Assembly (NCBI RefSeq): GCF_900110925.1
Contig: NZ_FOFP01000001.1
Span: 540,799 to 604,798 of the forward strand
Direction: 5' to 3'
From: Pseudomonas cuatrocienegasensis
Lineage (GTDB): Bacteria > Pseudomonadota > Gammaproteobacteria > Pseudomonadales > Pseudomonadaceae
DNA: 64,000 nt
The position numbers and the translations under genes are program-made. Of the stretch, positions 60,635 to 64,000 are shown piece by piece (within the stretch, counting starts at the first letter, position 1; the number at the start of each line of letters is the position of its first letter). Under the pieces are notes generated by a model, which ran no database searches, was not told the DNA's origin, and saw only the letters and a program-made list of their open reading frames with translations.

Positions 60635-61642
60635 ATGCACATCTTAATGCTCGACACCTGCGTGTGGCTGGAGTTGGCTTCAAAGAAAAGTGAGATGCGG
60701 ACGCTTGCTGCCATCGAATATCTCGTGGAACAGGGAGTTGTGGCCGTACTGCTACCCGCTCTTGTTCAAGAAGAGTTCGAGCGGAACAAAGATCGCGTGG
60801 CGGACCAGACCCGGAAGCGCCTATCTCAGGAGTGTAAGCTCGTAAAGGAGATTTTGGTCTCCTTCGGGGGAGAGGGTAAGCAGCAAGCAATTGCCGTGAT
60901 TGATGATGTGAACCACAGGCTGCCGATCCTATCCGAAGCCAACCATATGACCAGCGCGCGCGTAGAGGCTCTCTTTGCCAAAGCCATCGTAGTCCCAACC
61001 TCAGACACAGCAATGCTCAAGGCGGCTCAGCGAGCTATCGCTAAAATTGCTCCGTTCCACAAGGACAAAAACAGTGTGGCTGACGCGGTCTTGTTGGAGT
61101 TATTTGACGAGTTCCGGAAGTCAGCTGTGGGCGATTATGAGTCTTTTCGGTTCGTGACGGTAAATCACCATGACTTTTCCGACAGCGATCACCGCAAGCC
61201 CCACACTGATTTTGCGGGAATATTTGATGACGACAGGTCTCAGTTCTTCATCACTCCTAACGCGGCGTTGCTCGACCTCGCTGATCCCGGAGAGGTGGAT
61301 TTTGAGACAGGGTATGGCTGGGAGGAAGAGACTCGCGGGCTACTGGAAATTCTCGACGCCCTGGACGAACTGACGGATAAGGTCTGGTACAACCGACACT
61401 GCAACCGGGCCAACCGCATTGAAATGGGAGAAATAAAGCTAATCCCGGACGTGGCTGGGCGGCCGGCTTACGACGAGATACACGAAGGGCTCTGGCGTGG
61501 GGCGTTAGCTGCGGCGAAGGCGGTTGAGGACAAGTATGAGGACACGGGGCCTTGGACGGACTTTGAGTGGGGCATGCTCAATGGGAAGCTTTCTGCGCTT
61601 CGATGGGTTCTGGGTGACGACTGGGACATGCTCGACACGTGA
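60635..61642 (+). CDS. PIN-domain (DUF4935-like) protein
   Basis: A 335-residue protein with an N-terminal PIN ribonuclease fold (about 1-190). The acidic residues expected for metal binding are visible: Asp7 in MLDTCVWLEL, Glu in LVQEEFERNK, Asp in VADAVLLELF, and Asp in FVTVNHHDFSDSD. The C-terminal ~140 residues have no recognised domain. GGAG precedes the ATG at 60635. PIN domains cut RNA in toxins, defence and RNA processing. It is divergent from a DUF5677-like gene in a low-GC island. Confidence 0.75.
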   Translation: MHILMLDTCVWLELASKKSEMRTLAAIEYLVEQGVVAVLLPALVQEEFERNKDRVADQTRKRLSQECKLVKEILVSFGGEGKQQAIAVIDDVNHRLPILSEANHMTSARVEALFAKAIVVPTSDTAMLKAAQRAIAKIAPFHKDKNSVADAVLLELFDEFRKSAVGDYESFRFVTVNHHDFSDSDHRKPHTDFAGIFDDDRSQFFITPNAALLDLADPGEVDFETGYGWEEETRGLLEILDALDELTDKVWYNRHCNRANRIEMGEIKLIPDVAGRPAYDEIHEGLWRGALAAAKAVEDKYEDTGPWTDFEWGMLNGKLSALRWVLGDDWDMLDT

Positions 61643-61678
61643 GGTCTCGCGCTGGCAAAAGGTAGGTAGAGCTAACAA

Positions 61679-62236
61679 TCAGACAGCAGACTTACCTACC
61701 CTTAGTAGAACTTGAAATGCTGCTGTAATAGCGCTTTCAGCTTCTTGGATTTGCTTGAGCACAGCCATGGCGTGATCGTGTATGTCTTTCTCTGGGGTAG
61801 AGTCTGAAAGACCTCCCAGCAGGCCGCTCAAGGTTTTCAGGCGATTGACTTGGGATAGGGCATAGGCAAGTCGGTTGTTGGTGGGCTCCGAAAATAGGTC
61901 TGGCCTGTCCAGGTATTGAGAGGGCAAATCAAAGGTGACCAAAGAAGCCTTTGAGGCAAAGTCCTTTCTTGTTCCTTCGGAGTTCAGCAGGCTAATTAAG
62001 TACGATTGATCCCCTTCGGGTGGAACGACCGTACACCTTAGCCTGGCAATTTCCACCTGAGCAGCACCTACGGGAGTAGTCATGATCTGAGCTAACAGCT
62101 TGGCGCTTGCCCCACGTTCTCCCCGTCTTTGAAATTTATCGTAGGCTCATATACCCAATGTAATGAACACTGCGATGGCGGTAGCAAGTGCTCCGATGGC
62201 AGTCCAGTCAAGTTTCGATCCTTCGCAAAGCCACAT
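61679..62236 (-). pseudogene. Small membrane protein gene split by an in-frame TGA
   Basis: Starting at the ATG at 62236, the frame reads MWLCEGSKLDWTAIGALATA, a membrane span and LGI, then TGA (62147-62149). It continues in the same frame as AYDKFQRRGERGASAKLLAQ straight into the 134-codon ORF that begins at ATG 62083. A membrane anchor plus basic stop-transfer region plus cytosolic domain is a coherent protein of about 185 residues. TGG to TGA at a Trp codon is the simplest explanation. The downstream ORF (61679-62083) may still be made alone. The family is unknown. Confidence 0.6.
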
Positions 62237-62348
62237 AAAACCCCCAAGGTTGAATCGCTCAAGGATTTATAGAAGATTCTTTGATCTTCTGAAAGGCGCC
62301 ATCCACTTGTCGGCATAGCTTCCGGCACAAGGCTGGGCTCGTGGGCAG

Positions 62349-62888
62349 TTAATGCCAGTCATGACCAGCCTTGCGCAGCCTGTTAGCTTCAGCGCAGACC
62401 CTATTGTTCATCCGCTGGCGCTCCTTCTGTGCTGGGCTCAAGCTGCGCCCTCTGTTCATGGCTCTGAGGGCAGGGGCTCGATTATCCTTTTCGCGTTCAA
62501 GGAGTGCCGCGCTGTGGTCATAACCAAGCTGGCGCATTTTGTCGGTGACTGCCTGGGCGACCTCTGGCATCTCCAGAATAGCCTCGAAGGCATCGAAGAC
62601 CATATCCTTGAATTCTGGTGACACCCAGGCGGCATACTCGATAGCGGCGCGCTTTGTGGCCAGTGCTCTATGACCAGCATTACCCAGGTTTCGCACATCC
62701 AAATTTTGGCTTTGGGATAGTCGATCCTTCTCTTTGCCGCGCCACCGACCCGGAGCTTTCGCCTTCGGGAGCTTCAGGGTCTGCCAGATTTCTGTGAGGC
62801 TCCACATTCCCGCATTGTTGGCCTTGAATGGGTGCCCTTCGATAGTGATCAGGTGTCCGGCGTGCTTGTGCTTGATGTCAATATTCAT
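62349..62888 (-). CDS. KilA-N domain phage-type protein
   Basis: A 179-residue protein. The N-terminal KilA-N domain is seen in SLTEIWQTLKLPKAKAPGRWRG and KRAAIEYAAWVSPEFKDMVFDAFEAIL, a fold used by phage DNA-binding regulators and antirepressors. The C-terminus has a basic RSLSPAQKERQRMNNRVCAEANRLRK segment. The start at 62888 (MNIDIKHKHAG) has AAAGGA upstream at a slightly long distance. This indicates prophage or satellite origin for the island. Confidence 0.8.
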   Translation of the reverse strand: MNIDIKHKHAGHLITIEGHPFKANNAGMWSLTEIWQTLKLPKAKAPGRWRGKEKDRLSQSQNLDVRNLGNAGHRALATKRAAIEYAAWVSPEFKDMVFDAFEAILEMPEVAQAVTDKMRQLGYDHSAALLEREKDNRAPALRAMNRGRSLSPAQKERQRMNNRVCAEANRLRKAGHDWH

Positions 62889-63151
62889 AATGTCGTTTTT
62901 CCTTTCGATTGATCCCCGAGTTCTCTCCCAACGGCCAGCACACAGACCCACGACAATGGGACTGGGGCAGTCGGCACGAGGAGCAATCGGAAAGACTGTG
63001 TTGATGGAGTACCCAGCGATGGGTGAGGGGAGTGGTCAATGAAGATGATCAGCCCACGAAGGAACCGACCATCTCACTGAGCCACCAAGAGAAAGCAGGA
63101 AGAGGAACTTTAAGAAGTATCCTTAGGGACCCCCCCTATAAGTGAGGGTTT

Positions 63152-63514
63152 TTAACGAGCCCGGTCCACGCCCTGGTCCTCAGCAAGCCGCTGCATCAGG
63201 TTTTGACTTAGCGGGTCATTTGGTACGAATTGGCGCAGGGCATTCCACAGCCCCGTCATGTGGCCCTGCTTGTTGGCTCGGGGTTGATCTCCCATCAGGT
63301 TTATCGCGGAGTAGGCAGCCTGGACTCCATGTGCTGCCACGTTGGCCGCTGGGACTTGTTCGGCTACGCCCCCAACGAAACCGCTAACGAGGTCGGACTG
63401 GAGCGGGTTGTACTTGATCGCCCTGCCTGCCTGCTGGTCTCGCTTTTCTCTTGGCAGGATCGAGGTACGCACCATCGCCGCCTGATCGAGCCCTAACGGT
63501 GCGCTGATGAAGTT
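63152..63514 (-). pseudogene. 3' fragment of a phage structural-type gene cut by an IS element
   Basis: The frame encodes SNFISAPLGLDQAAMVRTSI, PREKRDQQAGRAIKYNPLQS, FVGGVAEQVPAANVAAHG, a Gln/Asn-rich tail and a normal stop at 63152. Its upstream part runs without a plausible start into the IS3-family element near 63515, so the gene has lost its 5' end. The Ala/Gly-rich repetitive style resembles phage virion or tail-associated proteins, but I do not recognise the family. Confidence 0.55.
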
Positions 63515-63696
63515 TGACCTTGCCCCTGAAAAACGTATCCCTTGCCAGGCGTCCTATTAGCCGCAAGGATACGTAATGACTAAGCCTAAAACAGACCGCG
63601 TTAAGTACACCCTAGAGTTCAAGCAGGAGGCCGTGCGCCTGGTCGAAACCGGCCTGACTCTGGCTGCGGCAGCCCGTTCTCTGGGCATGTCCGATC
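63515..63696 (+). mobile_element. Left end of an IS3-family element, itself interrupted
   Basis: A likely terminus begins TGACCTTGCCCCTGAAAAACG near 63515 and is followed by the start of an orfA gene at 63576. At 63697 it is broken by a second insertion sequence. The exact left boundary is uncertain by about 40 bases. Confidence 0.55.

Positions 63697-63701
<5 letters not shown>
63576..63701 (+). pseudogene. IS3-family transposase OrfA, truncated
   Basis: The ATG at 63576 opens MTKPKTDRVKYTLEFKQEAV and LVETGLTLAAAARSLGMSD, the N-terminal helix-turn-helix of IS3-type OrfA. The frame then enters the terminal repeat of another IS and stops at TAG 63699-63701. About 40 of ~90-100 codons remain on this side. 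The interruption is at about base 63696. Confidence 0.8.

Positions 63702-64000
<299 letters not shown>

Noticed and set aside
62147..62149. TGA as a selenocysteine codon, given selD in the window
   Set aside because: The position is at the end of a membrane helix in a non-redox protein, with no visible SECIS-like hairpin directly after it. A Trp-to-stop change is simpler.
62092..62328. 78-codon ORF on the minus strand
   Set aside because: The overlapping frame from 62236 gives a coherent membrane segment continuous with the downstream ORF; this frame shows no protein-like pattern.

Overview
This window is chromosomal DNA of a Pseudomonas-type gammaproteobacterium. The evidence is the high GC content, Pseudomonas-style REP palindromes, and gene order. 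From memory of the P. aeruginosa PAO1 map, the genes follow two PAO1 blocks: htpG, fabB, fabA, hybrid kinase, gpsA, acyl-CoA synthetase, kdp, selD; then moxR, DUF58, tgpA, tatD, lytic transglycosylase, lipase chaperone, lipase, greB, ABC exporter, tesA. The presence of fabA/fabB, tgpA, a class I lipase with its foldase, and kdpFABC-DE fits the genus. I cannot assign a species.

Layout. 1-5.2 kb: 3' end of htpG, then a coupled MHYT hybrid histidine kinase and HD-GYP response regulator. 5.3-11.4 kb: a secreted dienelactone hydrolase, an ECF sigma/anti-sigma operon next to a DUF4394 gene that shares its promoter motif, pirin/OsmC, an exported amidohydrolase and a broken DUF3859 gene. 11.8-17.3 kb: a chemoreceptor, the fabAB operon with a FabR/DesT-like operator, and a GacS-like hybrid kinase. 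A MITE-like element of about 270 bp (17.5-17.8 kb) separates it from gpsA. 17.8-26.5 kb: gpsA and lipid-related enzymes (acyl-CoA synthetase, thioesterase, two hydrolases, GST, AI-2E family membrane protein). 26.6-29.1 kb: an EF-hand protein and a two-component system. 29.3-37.2 kb: a complete kdpFABC-kdpDE potassium uptake locus with a KdpE-like site. 37.2-43.8 kb: patatin, selD-mnmH, a small lipoprotein, a flavoprotein and an HBM-type chemoreceptor. 44-48 kb: the moxR-DUF58-tgpA operon. 48-59.5 kb: thioesterase, DUF962, tatD, MltF-like, DoxX, lipase and foldase under a sigma-54 promoter, a short gene behind a structured 5' leader, greB, and an ABC export system divergent from tesA. 59.5-64 kb: a lower-GC accessory island with a DUF5677-like/PIN divergent pair, prophage remnants (KilA-N, a nonsense-split membrane protein, a truncated phage protein) and nested IS3-family elements.

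Main points of interest. (1) A 5' leader at 54,674-54,829 begins right behind a near-consensus promoter and can form mutually exclusive hairpins, one of which covers the ribosome-binding site of a small gene. This is a riboswitch-like arrangement I cannot assign to a known class. (2) A matched pair of ECF promoters defines a minimal sigma regulon. (3) Predicted operators lie upstream of kdp, fabA, lipA and the acyl-CoA synthetase. (4) A recurring AGGGTCTGTTG repeat end occurs at several gene junctions. (5) A divergent PIN / DUF5677-like pair sits in the island.

All functions are inferred from reading the sequence and recalled family features. No database search was run.
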